A stretch of 64,000 nt of DNA from Paenibacillus piri. GTDB lineage: Bacteria > Bacillota > Bacilli > Paenibacillales > NBRC-103111. Location of the stretch: NCBI RefSeq assembly GCF_004354045.1, contig NZ_SMRT01000013.1:127683-191682 (forward strand). The letters are read 5' to 3'. Shown here piece by piece: positions 25,845 through 34,483 of this stretch. The translations under genes and the position numbers were made by a program. The notes below the pieces were generated by a model. It searched no databases. It saw only the letters and a list, made by a program, of their open reading frames with translations, and was not told where the DNA came from. How positions within the stretch are numbered: position 1 is the stretch's first letter; each line of letters starts with the position of its first letter.

Positions 25845-28127
25845 ATGAATAAATGGTTTTGGATGAAAGCCAAAATATTGTTTTCCAATAAGCAGACGAA
25901 ATTGATCGTCTATTTAACGTTATTTGTCTCGCTGTTTATTACGGGAGTAGGCGTATTTTTATATGAAAATTATAAGGACATTCTCGATAAAGAGCTGAAC
26001 GAGCCTTATACGGAACTGCTGCAAATTAATTTGGGCGTCACCAACAGGGCCTTTCGAGAATCGGATGACCAGGCGGTAAAAATATCGTTTCACGCCAACA
26101 CGCTCGCCTATATTCAAGGCGGTCCCGAAACCAGGCAGTCAAGCGCGGCCCAGCTCTCCTCTATTTTAAATACAATTGCCTTCCACGAAGATATTCATTC
26201 GGTTTATGTGCTCGATTTGAAACGCAAGACGCTTGTATCCGATCAATCGGCGGCAAGCGTGACGTGGGATGAGTTTCCCGACCGGACCTGGGTTCCCTGG
26301 GTGGAACTGATGAACAAAAAGCCGCTGCTGATCAAAAGACGGAGCTTTGGAGCGGCCAATCAGGATGGGACGGTGGAGCTCATTTCCTTATTTCGGCCCA
26401 TCATAGCCGACAGGGAGCTGATCGGCCTTGTCATCGTTAACGTCGATTATGACCGGTTTTTTTCCAAAATATATCCTCAAACCGAAGCGCCCCAGTACAT
26501 TTACAATCTGGATGGCGAGTTGATATATCCTAAACTGACGGAGCAGGTGCCGACCGAGGAACTGAATAAAGGTATTGAGGCGCTGGGGGTGCGGCCATTC
26601 GGCGAGCTGAAGCTGGAGGGGCAATCGTATCTGGCTGTGCAAGGCTTCTCGGACATGACCGGCTGGCGCTGGGTTTCGTTAATTCCGCTGGATGAGCTGC
26701 TGAAAAACGTACGTAAAGTCCGGGATATGGTGCTCCTGCTCTCGCTCGTTTCGATTGCCGCCGGCTGTGCCGCTATTTTCTTCTATAATTTTGCAGCATT
26801 GAAGCCGGTCCGCCGGATCCGGGAGCTGCTCGCGTCCAATCGCGCGGTTTCCTCCAGCTCCGATATGCATGATTTGGAGGCGGTTGTCCGCAAGCTGCTG
26901 GAGGAATTCGACACGAGATCCTCGGTTGCCGAACGAAGCTTGCCCGAGCTGCGGTCCAAGTACATCCAGGATGTGCTCATGCGCCGGATCGGCTCCAAGG
27001 AGCTGTACACCAAATGGAGCACTTACTTCGCCTCCTGGACGCAGGAACCGCTGCTGGCGGCTGCGGTATCCATCAACCGTTATGCCGACTGGGCCGCAGC
27101 TGCCGGTTACAGCGAGGAGGATCAGCTGCTGCTCAACTATGCGCTGACCAATATTATGACGGAGCTGCTTGAGCCGAATTGGCGTGTACACTGCGTGCAG
27201 CTGGACAAAGAAAATTTGCTGCTTGTCGTTCAGGCCAGGAAATACGACGTGCCCGCGATGGAACCGGCGCTGCAGGAAGCGACGATCGCTATAACGAGAA
27301 CGGTCATGAATTATTTGCATATGAGCTTGTCCATCGGCATCGGGCAGGTGTTCGGATCGGTACCGGAGCTTCCCCAGTCGTTTGAAGAAGCGAAAGAAGC
27401 ACTGTCCTTCCGGCTGTATGAGGGCTATGAGCGGACCATTGCATATTCCGGGATCAAGGAGCGCGACCGATTGACAGATGCGGAGGCCCAAGCCTGGAAG
27501 ACGGATCTGCTGGGAAGTCTAGAAGCCGCCGATGCCGGTTCGTGGAGTCAGGCGCTTGCACGTTGGGAGGAGCGGGTGCGCGAGCATCCGGTCGCCCCGG
27601 AATCCGTCTACGCTTTCGTGAACGAGGTGATCGGCGACTGCTCGCGCATCATCGCCATGCGGGGCATCGACAGGCTGCCCGTGCTCGAGAATTATACGGA
27701 GCACCAGCTCCGGATGATGGATTTGGCCGATTTGCGGCAGCTGCTGCAGCAAGTGGCCGAAGCGATTGTCAGCGGCATCCGGCATCACAAAACGACGAAG
27801 GAATATCTTGCGGCACAGCGCATCATCGGGTTTATGGAGGAGCATCTGCACGAGCAGATCGGCCTTCAGGAAATCGCCGATTATATGAATCTGAGCACAT
27901 CATCAGTCAGCAGCATGTTTAAGCTGGAAACCGGGAACACCGTGTATGAATATTTGACCAAAATGAGAATCGATCGAGCTTGCGCATTGTTGTCGACGAG
28001 CGATTTGAAGATTGCAGACATTGCCGCCCGCGTCGGCTACCAGAACGAAAACAGCTTCATCCGCAGCTTCCGCAAAATCAAATCGGTCACTCCGGGCAAA
28101 TACAGAGAAGCGAATAAGTCGTATTGA
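25845..28127 (+). CDS. Membrane-bound one-component regulator: extracytoplasmic sensor + AraC DNA-binding domain
   Basis: A 760-residue protein. A transmembrane helix near the N-terminus (LIVYLTLFVSLFITGVGVFL) and a second at about 300-325 (VLLLSLVSIAAGCAAIFFYN) bracket an extracytoplasmic sensing region of about 250 residues. A cytoplasmic linker of about 300 residues (TtrB/Btr-like) follows, and the last ~100 residues are an AraC helix-turn-helix (GLQEIADYMNLSTSSVSSMF and IADIAARVGYQNENSFIRSF). Such proteins are common in Paenibacillus and control adjacent sugar or acid transporters. The start at 25845 has GGGTG upstream; an ATG at 25791 would add 18 residues. It sits directly upstream of tctCBA and is the likely regulator of it (inference). 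Confidence 0.9.
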   Translation: MNKWFWMKAKILFSNKQTKLIVYLTLFVSLFITGVGVFLYENYKDILDKELNEPYTELLQINLGVTNRAFRESDDQAVKISFHANTLAYIQGGPETRQSSAAQLSSILNTIAFHEDIHSVYVLDLKRKTLVSDQSAASVTWDEFPDRTWVPWVELMNKKPLLIKRRSFGAANQDGTVELISLFRPIIADRELIGLVIVNVDYDRFFSKIYPQTEAPQYIYNLDGELIYPKLTEQVPTEELNKGIEALGVRPFGELKLEGQSYLAVQGFSDMTGWRWVSLIPLDELLKNVRKVRDMVLLLSLVSIAAGCAAIFFYNFAALKPVRRIRELLASNRAVSSSSDMHDLEAVVRKLLEEFDTRSSVAERSLPELRSKYIQDVLMRRIGSKELYTKWSTYFASWTQEPLLAAAVSINRYADWAAAAGYSEEDQLLLNYALTNIMTELLEPNWRVHCVQLDKENLLLVVQARKYDVPAMEPALQEATIAITRTVMNYLHMSLSIGIGQVFGSVPELPQSFEEAKEALSFRLYEGYERTIAYSGIKERDRLTDAEAQAWKTDLLGSLEAADAGSWSQALARWEERVREHPVAPESVYAFVNEVIGDCSRIIAMRGIDRLPVLENYTEHQLRMMDLADLRQLLQQVAEAIVSGIRHHKTTKEYLAAQRIIGFMEEHLHEQIGLQEIADYMNLSTSSVSSMFKLETGNTVYEYLTKMRIDRACALLSTSDLKIADIAARVGYQNENSFIRSFRKIKSVTPGKYREANKSY

Positions 28128-28131
28128 GCAC

Positions 28132-28162
28132 AAGGTTTCTCCCATCGAGGAGAAGCTTTTTT
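28132..28162 (+). terminator. Rho-independent terminator between AraC sensor gene and tctCBA
   Basis: AAGGTTTCTCC pairs with GGAGAAGCTT (with G-T pairs), ending in TTTTTT. The tct genes therefore probably have their own promoter in the following 230 bp, where I cannot fix a -35/-10 pair. Confidence 0.75.
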
Positions 28163-28392
28163 ATGTTTGATCCGGAATCCCGCCGCGCGAAAATGGCGCC
28201 TGCAGATGCGTATACACGAATCGGACAAGCGGTATGCAGATCGGCCAAAATCGGCAGTTTTGTTGAATGTGTGGATGATTTAGCGGAACGGATGATTGTC
28301 GGCGGCACCAGGGTACCCTATACTGTGAAAAGCCGGCCGCAGAGGCCGCACATATCGTCATGACTACACAAAAACAGAAATGGGGAATTGTT

Positions 28393-29409
28393 TTGAAAAA
28401 GAAAGGATTGCGTTCATTATTGGCCGTCTCGATGATTTTCACTATAGCAGCATTAACTGCCTGCGGAGGAAAAGCGGCTACCGATAAATCTTCGGCTTCA
28501 GCAAGTAAAAAAGTGGATTTTCCTAAGAAAGCGGTCACACTGATTGTGCCTTACGCTGCGGGCGGCGGCACGGACTCGACGGCGCGGGCTTTGGCGAAAG
28601 CGGCCGAGAAGCATTTGGGCCAAGCCGTTACCGTTGTAAACAAAACGGGCGGAGGCGGCTCGGTAGGGATGACGGAGGGCGCTAATTCCAAGCCGGACGG
28701 TTACACGGTAACGATGGCGACTGTGGAATTGACCACATTGCCGCATCTCGGACTTTCGCCTATTACTTATGAAAATTTCAAGCCGGTGGCGCTCGTCAAT
28801 TATGATCCTGCCGCTATTACCGTACGGGCCGACAGTCAATGGAAAACGATGAAAGAGTTTCTGGATTATGCCAAGGCGCATCCGGGCGAGCTGAAGCTGG
28901 GCAATTCCGGTACGGGAGCGATCTGGCATTTGGGCGCGGTTACGTTGGAAAAAGGCGCGGGCGTAAAGTTCAATCACATTCCTTTCGAAGGCGCGGGTCC
29001 TGCGATTACCGCATTGCTTGGCGGACACGTGGATGCAGTTCCGGTAAGCGCGGCGGAGGTTAAAGCCCAGGTGGATACAGGCAAGCTGCGGGCGCTGGCG
29101 ATTAACGACAGCAAGCCTTCGGCCGCATTGCCGGGTGTGAAGACGTTGAAGGAAGAAACAGGCTTGACGGTTGAGGTTCCGGGTACCTGGAGAGGAATCG
29201 CCGTACCGAAAGATACGCCGGATGAGATTGTCAGCATATTGACCGATGCGTTCACTAAAGGGGCAAGCGATCAGGAGTTCAAGGATTACATGGGGAAAAA
29301 CGGACTTGGCATTGAAATCAAGGATGCCAAATCGTTCGGGCAGCATTTGAAAAATAATCACGATCAATTCGGCAAGCTGATCCCGGAGCTGGGACTCGGT
29401 AAAAAATAA
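28393..29409 (+). CDS. tctC: Tripartite tricarboxylate transporter substrate-binding lipoprotein (TctC/Bug family)
   Basis: A 338-residue extracellular binding protein. From TTG 28393 it has a lipoprotein signal peptide: KKK, a hydrophobic core LLAVSMIFTIAA and lipobox LTAC with Cys24. The mature part shows Bug-family motifs: VTLIVPYAAGGGTDSTARAL, VNKTGGGGSVGM, LGNSGTGAIWHLG and FEGAGPAITALLGGHVDAV. Bug proteins bind citrate, other carboxylates or related acids and deliver them to TctA/TctB. The TTG start is favoured by GGGGAATTG upstream and by the signal peptide; ATG 28360 has no ribosome site. It is the first gene of tctCBA. Confidence 0.92.
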   Translation: MKKKGLRSLLAVSMIFTIAALTACGGKAATDKSSASASKKVDFPKKAVTLIVPYAAGGGTDSTARALAKAAEKHLGQAVTVVNKTGGGGSVGMTEGANSKPDGYTVTMATVELTTLPHLGLSPITYENFKPVALVNYDPAAITVRADSQWKTMKEFLDYAKAHPGELKLGNSGTGAIWHLGAVTLEKGAGVKFNHIPFEGAGPAITALLGGHVDAVPVSAAEVKAQVDTGKLRALAINDSKPSAALPGVKTLKEETGLTVEVPGTWRGIAVPKDTPDEIVSILTDAFTKGASDQEFKDYMGKNGLGIEIKDAKSFGQHLKNNHDQFGKLIPELGLGKK

Positions 29410-29540
29410 CGATTCCAAGGAAAAAACGCCATCGCCGTCCCTCGGAGGGCAGGCTGTTTGTCAAAGCGAAGCAAAGTATATTTGCTTATGAATAACAGGC
29501 TGGGTTTCCGGCCTTTCTTGTTCGAATGGGGAGGATACGT

Positions 29541-30002
29541 ATGTTTAACAAGGTAGGCGTCGGCCTGGGGGGATTTTTCTTAATCGTCTCCGGTATCATT
29601 TTTTGGCAATCGTTCTCCTTCGATTATTACAGCGACCTTGGCCCGGGCCCGGGCTTGTTTCCGCGTTGGCTGAGCGCCGCGCTTATCGTGCTGTCGCTGC
29701 TGTATATCGGCGGGGCGCTCCGAGGCGCGCAGATCAAGTGGAGCGAAGTGCTGCCGAAGAGCAAGGATTTGTGGAACGTAATCTTAGTGCTGATCGCTGT
29801 GCTCGTGTTTATGCTGCTGCTGGATGCGGCCGGATTTATCGTGGCTGGCGCCGCGATGCTGATGTTAATGCTGATGCGCTCGTACGTATGGTACAAGGCT
29901 GCAATTATAGCGGTAGGGACCTGCGCCATCCTGTATATTGCTTTTAGTATAGGATTGGACGTTCCGCTGCCGACCGGCGATATTTGGGATTGGATGGGGT
30001 GA
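29541..30002 (+). CDS. tctB: Tripartite tricarboxylate transporter small membrane subunit TctB
   Basis: A 153-residue protein with four hydrophobic helices: VGVGLGGFFLIVSGIIFW, WLSAALIVLSLLYIGGAL, VILVLIAVLVFMLLLDAAGF and the C-terminal AAIIAVGTCAILYIAFSIG. The segment DLGPGPGLFPRW after helix 1 is the usual TctB signature (GPGxFP). It would form the integral membrane part of the transporter with TctA. The start at 29541 is placed by GGGGAGG 6 nt upstream; an in-frame start at 29526 is too close. It is followed by tctA after 9 nt. Confidence 0.9.
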   Translation: MFNKVGVGLGGFFLIVSGIIFWQSFSFDYYSDLGPGPGLFPRWLSAALIVLSLLYIGGALRGAQIKWSEVLPKSKDLWNVILVLIAVLVFMLLLDAAGFIVAGAAMLMLMLMRSYVWYKAAIIAVGTCAILYIAFSIGLDVPLPTGDIWDWMG

Positions 30003-30011
30003 TGACAGCGT

Positions 30012-31517
30012 ATGCCTGCGTTTGATGTAATCGCACAAGGGTTTGCAACGGCGTTCAGTTTGTATAATTTATTGTATTGTTTAATCGGCGTAGTTATTGG
30101 CATGTTAGTCGGGGTGCTTCCCGGACTTGGTCCGACAACCGGCGTAGCCGTCCTGCTGCCGATCACGTTCGGCATGGAACCGGTATCCGCGATTATTATG
30201 CTGTGCGGTATTTATTACGGCGCGATGTACGGGGGTACGATCACTTCCGTGCTCATTAATACGCCCGGCGAAGCCGCTTCCGTCATCACCTGTCTGGACG
30301 GCAGTCCGATGGCGAAGCAGGGAAGGGCGGGGGCCGCGCTCGGCATTGCCGGAATCGGTTCCTTTATCGGCGGAACGATCTCGATTCTCGGACTGATCTT
30401 TGTCGGACCGCCGCTCGCGGAATGGGCGCTCCGTTTTGGACCGCCGGAGTTTTTCGCTTTGATGGTGCTTGGCTTGTCCACCGTTATCGGACTAATGGGC
30501 AAATCAATCATCCGAGGTTTGATTTCCGCTTTCCTCGGCCTCAATCTGGCGATGATCGGCATGGACCCCGTATCGGGTGCGGTACGGTTTACATTCGGCC
30601 AGCCGAATATGATGAACGGGATCGATTTTGTCATTGTCGCGATGGGTTTGTTCGGTTTGTCGGAAATTTTGCTCGGCATCGAAAATATGGCGAACGCCGA
30701 AAAACCGCCGAAGGTGAAAGGCTTTTTGCCGAACAAGGATGAATGGGGCCCGAGCATGAAAGCGATAAGCCGTGGAACCGTGCTCGGTTTTATTATCGGC
30801 CTCATTCCGGGAACCAATTCCGTTATTCCGGCGATACTTTCGTATTCGGTGGAAAAAAAGTTGGCGAAAGATCCGTCCCGTTTCGGCAAAGGCGCCATTG
30901 AAGGCGTGGCCGGGCCGGAGACGGCGAACAACTCGTACTGCGGCGGCGCGTTAATTCCGCTGTTTACGCTCGGCATTCCGAGCTCGCCGACGATTGCCAT
31001 CATTCTCGGCGCATTCATGATGCACGGCCTGACACCGGGCCCGATGCTGTTCCAGCAAAATCCGGTATTTGTATGGGGCGTTATCGCCAGTATGTTCATC
31101 GGCAACTTCGCGCTCCTGATAATGAATCTGCCGATGGCTGGCTGGTGGGCGAAAATCGCGATGATCCCGCCGAAGCTGCTGTATCCGCTCATTCTCATTA
31201 TTGCGGCGCTCGGTGCGTACACGACCAACAACAATTTGTTCGATGTCGGCGTCATGTTCGTATTCGGTATCCTCGGTTATGTGATGAAAAAAGCGGATAT
31301 TCCGATGGCGCCGATTGTGCTGACATTTGTATTGGGCAAAATGTTGGAAAGCTCCCTGCTTCAGTCGCTCAAGCTGCTGGACGGATCGTTCCTTGGGTTG
31401 TTTCAGCGCCCGATCTCGGGCACGCTGCTCAGCATCGCGCTTGTCATTATTGTCCTGGGTCTGATCTCCGGGCTTCGTAAAAAAAACAGCGGCTTTGCGG
31501 CCGATGTAGAGATGTAA
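30012..31517 (+). CDS. tctA: Tripartite tricarboxylate transporter large membrane subunit TctA
   Basis: A 501-residue polytopic membrane protein with about 11-12 helices and the duplicated Gly/Pro-rich motifs of the family: GMLVGVLPGLGPTTGVAVLL, YYGAMYGGTITSVLINTPGE, FIIGLIPGTNSVIPAILSY and GVAGPETANNSYCGGALIPL. It drives sodium- or proton-coupled uptake of carboxylates captured by TctC. The start codon follows GGGTGATG. The operon ends in an inverted-repeat terminator about 95 nt downstream. No TctD/TctE two-component genes are present; regulation is likely through the AraC sensor upstream or the LysR gene downstream (inference). Confidence 0.94.
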   Translation: MPAFDVIAQGFATAFSLYNLLYCLIGVVIGMLVGVLPGLGPTTGVAVLLPITFGMEPVSAIIMLCGIYYGAMYGGTITSVLINTPGEAASVITCLDGSPMAKQGRAGAALGIAGIGSFIGGTISILGLIFVGPPLAEWALRFGPPEFFALMVLGLSTVIGLMGKSIIRGLISAFLGLNLAMIGMDPVSGAVRFTFGQPNMMNGIDFVIVAMGLFGLSEILLGIENMANAEKPPKVKGFLPNKDEWGPSMKAISRGTVLGFIIGLIPGTNSVIPAILSYSVEKKLAKDPSRFGKGAIEGVAGPETANNSYCGGALIPLFTLGIPSSPTIAIILGAFMMHGLTPGPMLFQQNPVFVWGVIASMFIGNFALLIMNLPMAGWWAKIAMIPPKLLYPLILIIAALGAYTTNNNLFDVGVMFVFGILGYVMKKADIPMAPIVLTFVLGKMLESSLLQSLKLLDGSFLGLFQRPISGTLLSIALVIIVLGLISGLRKKNSGFAADVEM

Positions 31518-31610
31518 CGGGCAGTATAAAAAGGCCGCCTGCCCGAACTCATCAAGCTTTTTATAAATAAAGCGGCTTTGGTTATCCTGATATTGAATTG
31601 TATATCCTAT

Positions 31611-31654
31611 GGACTTGATTTTACTTATCTTAGTAATCAAGTCCATTTTCTTTT
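31611..31654. terminator. Terminator between tctA and lysR
   Basis: Ten-bp stem GGACTTGATT / AATCAAGTCC with an inner ACT/AGT pairing, then ATTTTCTTTT. It could also serve the convergent lysR-type gene, with a weaker T-run on that strand. Confidence 0.8.
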
Positions 31655-31718
31655 CTGGTGAGTTTCCGCGATTTATAGCCGTCAAGATCGACATGAGCCT
31701 AATCGGCAGCTGTACCCG

Positions 31719-32594
31719 CTATTTGCCGGCCTTATAAGCTTCGATGAACAATTGGGACGCTTTGGAAAGCCAGCCGTTGCGCAGCCCGATCAAGCCGGAG
31801 AGGGCGGGTGACGGCTCCTCGACGATTGAAAGCCTGCGCACCGGCACATCCGGATGAAGCTTCAGCAAAGTTTCCGGCACGATCGCAGCGCCGAAGCCCG
31901 ATGCGACAAGGCGGATGAGCGTGGCGATATCGGAGCATTCGCAAACGATGTTCGGCTCGAGCCGGTTCTTGGCAAATTCCTCCTGGATCATGTGATACAA
32001 TCCCAATCCTTCAGTGCTTGGCACAATTAACGGGTAATGCCGGATGCGATCGAAGGCAATCGGGTCACGCTCCTCCCGGTTGTCGGCCGAGGTCACGAAA
32101 CAGTAAGGCTCCGATTTGAGCGCATGGACCGAAAAGTCGTCCAGCTCAAGCGGCATGCGCACGATGGCCAGATCGATAGCCCGCTCCTTCAGTAGATGGC
32201 AGAGCTGGGCGGTTTCATTTTGTTGAATCTTGAACGTAAATTTGGGGTGCTCACGGCGAAACGCCTGAAGAATGCGCGGCAGCCGCGCGTCCGAAATCGT
32301 ATTGACCCCGATGGACAGCTTGCCGGTCCAGCCGTTGCGGATAGCATGTATTTCCTCCCGCGCTTCCTCCGCGGACGCTATTAGCTTGACCGCATGCTTG
32401 TAAAGCGCCCGGCCTTCCTCTGTCAGCACGACCCCGCGGCCTTCCCGCTCAACGAGAGGTACGCCCAGTTCGGCTTCCATTGCTTTGAGCTGCTGGCTTA
32501 ACGGCGGCTGGGCAATGTGCAGCTTTTTGGCCGCCGCGGTAATTTGACCTTCCTCGGCAATAGCGATAAAATAACGCAGCTGCTTCAAATCCAT
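31719..32594 (-). CDS. LysR-family transcriptional regulator
   Basis: A 291-residue regulator. The N-terminal winged helix-turn-helix (residues 1-60: LRYFIAIAEEGQITAAAKKL and AQPPLSQQLKAMEAELGVPL) is followed by the periplasmic-binding-protein-like effector domain (about 90-290; LSIGVNTISDARLPRIL, then VASGFGAAIVPETLL). AAAGGATG precedes ATG. It is convergent with tctCBA and divergent from a small gene plus a purine-type permease, so either could be the target; LysR proteins most often control the divergent neighbour. The inducer is unknown. Confidence 0.92.
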   Translation of the reverse strand: MDLKQLRYFIAIAEEGQITAAAKKLHIAQPPLSQQLKAMEAELGVPLVEREGRGVVLTEEGRALYKHAVKLIASAEEAREEIHAIRNGWTGKLSIGVNTISDARLPRILQAFRREHPKFTFKIQQNETAQLCHLLKERAIDLAIVRMPLELDDFSVHALKSEPYCFVTSADNREERDPIAFDRIRHYPLIVPSTEGLGLYHMIQEEFAKNRLEPNIVCECSDIATLIRLVASGFGAAIVPETLLKLHPDVPVRRLSIVEEPSPALSGLIGLRNGWLSKASQLFIEAYKAGK

Positions 32595-32619
32595 AGAAGA
32601 TCATCCTTTCGGGAATGTA

Positions 32620-32680
32620 ACATACATATGAAAATCATATGGTAAACCAATATTTTTAATATTATTCATATATGTTCTCT
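32620..32680. promoter_or_regulatory. Palindrome-rich LysR control region
   Basis: The upstream gap of the lysR-type gene contains CATATGAAAATCATATG (32625-32641) and AATATT-TTT-AATATT (32649-32663), then CATATATG. Short dyads of this A+T-rich, T-N11-A style are usual LysR-type binding sites, so autoregulation is likely but not shown. Confidence 0.45.
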
Positions 32681-32808
32681 CATGATACCATGGTAAGGCG
32701 TTCGCGCAACAGTGCCGGGATGTTCCAAATCAGCTCCCCGATGCGCATTGGCTGCGAACAAGCATAAGAAGATCCATACCGCTGTATATAGAGAGGTGCG
32801 ATATCATC

Positions 32809-33036
32809 ATGAAACCAACCGATTTGTTTATCCGGCATGCCGTGCGAATGGCTTGCGTGAATACGGAGCTTCATCAAGGCGAGGTGGAGGCCGCTGCGAT
32901 CGGAATGAGTACCCGGTACGTATACGAGCAGGCGGCGCTGCCGGCCGAGCGGAGGGATGTAAGGCTGGTCCGCGTGATTCCCGAGGTTATGGCGCGGAAC
33001 CATCCATATACCGTATGGAAGGAATGTCAAACTTAA
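32809..33036 (+). CDS. Small hypothetical protein, translationally coupled to permease
   Basis: A 75-residue protein that I do not recognise. It starts at ATG 32809 with GAGAGGTG about 10 nt upstream and ends in TAA, whose last base is the A of the permease start codon (TAATG at 33034-33038). The overlap is the main argument that it is real. It has no membrane segment or signal peptide; the middle is Glu/Arg-rich (PAERRDVRLVRVIPEVMARN). It could be a small regulatory or leader protein for the permease gene. Confidence 0.5.
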   Translation: MKPTDLFIRHAVRMACVNTELHQGEVEAAAIGMSTRYVYEQAALPAERRDVRLVRVIPEVMARNHPYTVWKECQT

Positions 33037-34343
33037 TGCGTATGGATCTTTCGCCGAAAATTGGGCTGGCCGGTGTCCAGTGGATGTTTTTTATACTTAC
33101 GAATACGGTCGTCGTGCCGCTGACTCTGGGCCATGTTTTTCATATGCCTACGGAGCAAATCGCGTTCACGCTGCAAATCTCGTTTCTGCTGACCGGCGCG
33201 GTCTGCATGCTGCAGGCGTTGTTCGGACACCGTTACGCGCTGATGGACGGCCCGTCGGGCGTCTGGTGGGGGTGCACGCTTAGTCTGGCTTCCTCGGCCG
33301 CGCTCGGAGGAACGGACCCGGCATCCGTCGGCGGCGGACTGGCGGCCGGGTTTCTGCTATCCGGGCTCATGATGATTGTGCTTGGCAGCCTGGGCTTTAT
33401 CAGAGTATTGAGGAAGCTGTTTAATCCGTTGGTCATCAGCGTTTCGTTATTTTTGCTGGCGGCCCAGCTGATGAAAAATTTTTTTGTCGGCATGCTCGAC
33501 ATTCAAGAGGACGGCCTTCTGAATCCGCCGGTCGCAGGGCTATCCATTCTTATTGCGCTGTTTGTCGGCGTTGTTTATTTGAAAGGACGCGGGTGGGTCA
33601 GCAACTTCGCCATGCTGTTCGGCATTATGGCCGGCTGGATCGCTTATGCGCTGCTGTTTCCTTCGGCAGGCGGGCTCCAGCTGCAGGCTGGCGCCGAGGC
33701 GGTGCTGTTTCCATGGGGGCGGCCGAAGCTCGATATCGGTATTGCGCTGACTTCGCTGGTCATCGGCTTCATTAATATGTCGAGTACGGTAACCGCTTTG
33801 AACGCCGCAGAAAAGCTGTACGGGCAAAAGTCGACGGAGAGTCAGTACAAGCGGGCGTTCCTTATTACGGGGCTGTTTACGATGATCGCGCCTGTCTTCG
33901 GGCTGCTCCCGTTCGGGACGTTCGCGTCCTCGCTCGGATTGCTGGAAAGCACGAAAATATTGCAGCGCTCCGCGCTTGTTATCGGCGGCGCGCTCTTTCT
34001 GACGCTCGGGTTAATTCCGCCGCTCGGCACGCTGTTCTCCCAGCTGCCCGTCAGCGTCGGAAGCGCCGTATTATTCATCGCTTACCTGCAAATGTTCGGC
34101 ACCGCCGTACGCTCCATTCGGGGAACTGTCTTTGATTCCAAGACGATTTACCGCATCGCGCTGCCGATCTTGCTTGGCATCAGCATTATGAATACGCCGG
34201 CGCTGGCGTTTATGGGGCTGCCGGTTTCCATCCGGCCATTGGCAAGCAACGGCTTGGTCGTCGGCATTCTCGTGTCCGTCTTCCTGGAGCTGGCCGTCAA
34301 TTGGTCGCGGCTGGAGAAGGAATCGAAGAGCGGCTCGTCCTGA
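33036..34343 (+). CDS. NCS2-family purine/pyrimidine permease (YwdJ-like)
   Basis: A 435-residue membrane protein with about 12 helices of the nucleobase-cation symporter-2 (xanthine/uracil) family. Helix 1 region: VQWMFFILTNTVVVPLTLGH; the family QALFGHRYALMDGPSGVWWG follows helix 3; a later VIGFINMSSTVTALNAAEKL and PVFGLLPFGTFASSLGLL are the substrate-site regions. Overall it resembles B. subtilis YwdJ rather than PbuX or UraA. The start at 33036 overlaps the previous stop, with GGAAGGA upstream; ATGs at 33015 and 33024 are alternatives. It would import a purine or pyrimidine base; the exact substrate is not clear. Confidence 0.88.
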   Translation: MRMDLSPKIGLAGVQWMFFILTNTVVVPLTLGHVFHMPTEQIAFTLQISFLLTGAVCMLQALFGHRYALMDGPSGVWWGCTLSLASSAALGGTDPASVGGGLAAGFLLSGLMMIVLGSLGFIRVLRKLFNPLVISVSLFLLAAQLMKNFFVGMLDIQEDGLLNPPVAGLSILIALFVGVVYLKGRGWVSNFAMLFGIMAGWIAYALLFPSAGGLQLQAGAEAVLFPWGRPKLDIGIALTSLVIGFINMSSTVTALNAAEKLYGQKSTESQYKRAFLITGLFTMIAPVFGLLPFGTFASSLGLLESTKILQRSALVIGGALFLTLGLIPPLGTLFSQLPVSVGSAVLFIAYLQMFGTAVRSIRGTVFDSKTIYRIALPILLGISIMNTPALAFMGLPVSIRPLASNGLVVGILVSVFLELAVNWSRLEKESKSGSS

Positions 34344-34375
34344 AGGAGCTTCATCCGGAAATGTCCGCAATCGGC

Positions 34376-34432
34376 ACAAAGAACCTTCAACCTCACGGCA
34401 AGTGTGGAGAACTGAAGGTTCTTTGTCTTTTC
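34376..34432 (+). terminator. Rho-independent terminator after permease
   Basis: Perfect 14-bp stem ACAAAGAACCTTCA / TGAAGGTTCTTTGT, then CTTTTCT. Confidence 0.85.
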
Positions 34433-34483
34433 TATAGGAGCTGTTGTTTATACGAAGTATTTCAAAGGCGCCTCGCTGCCGGC

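Noticed and set aside
32690-32808. Possible purine riboswitch upstream of the permease
   Set aside because: The conserved purine-aptamer core was not found, and the gap is short and starts with a LysR-type control region.
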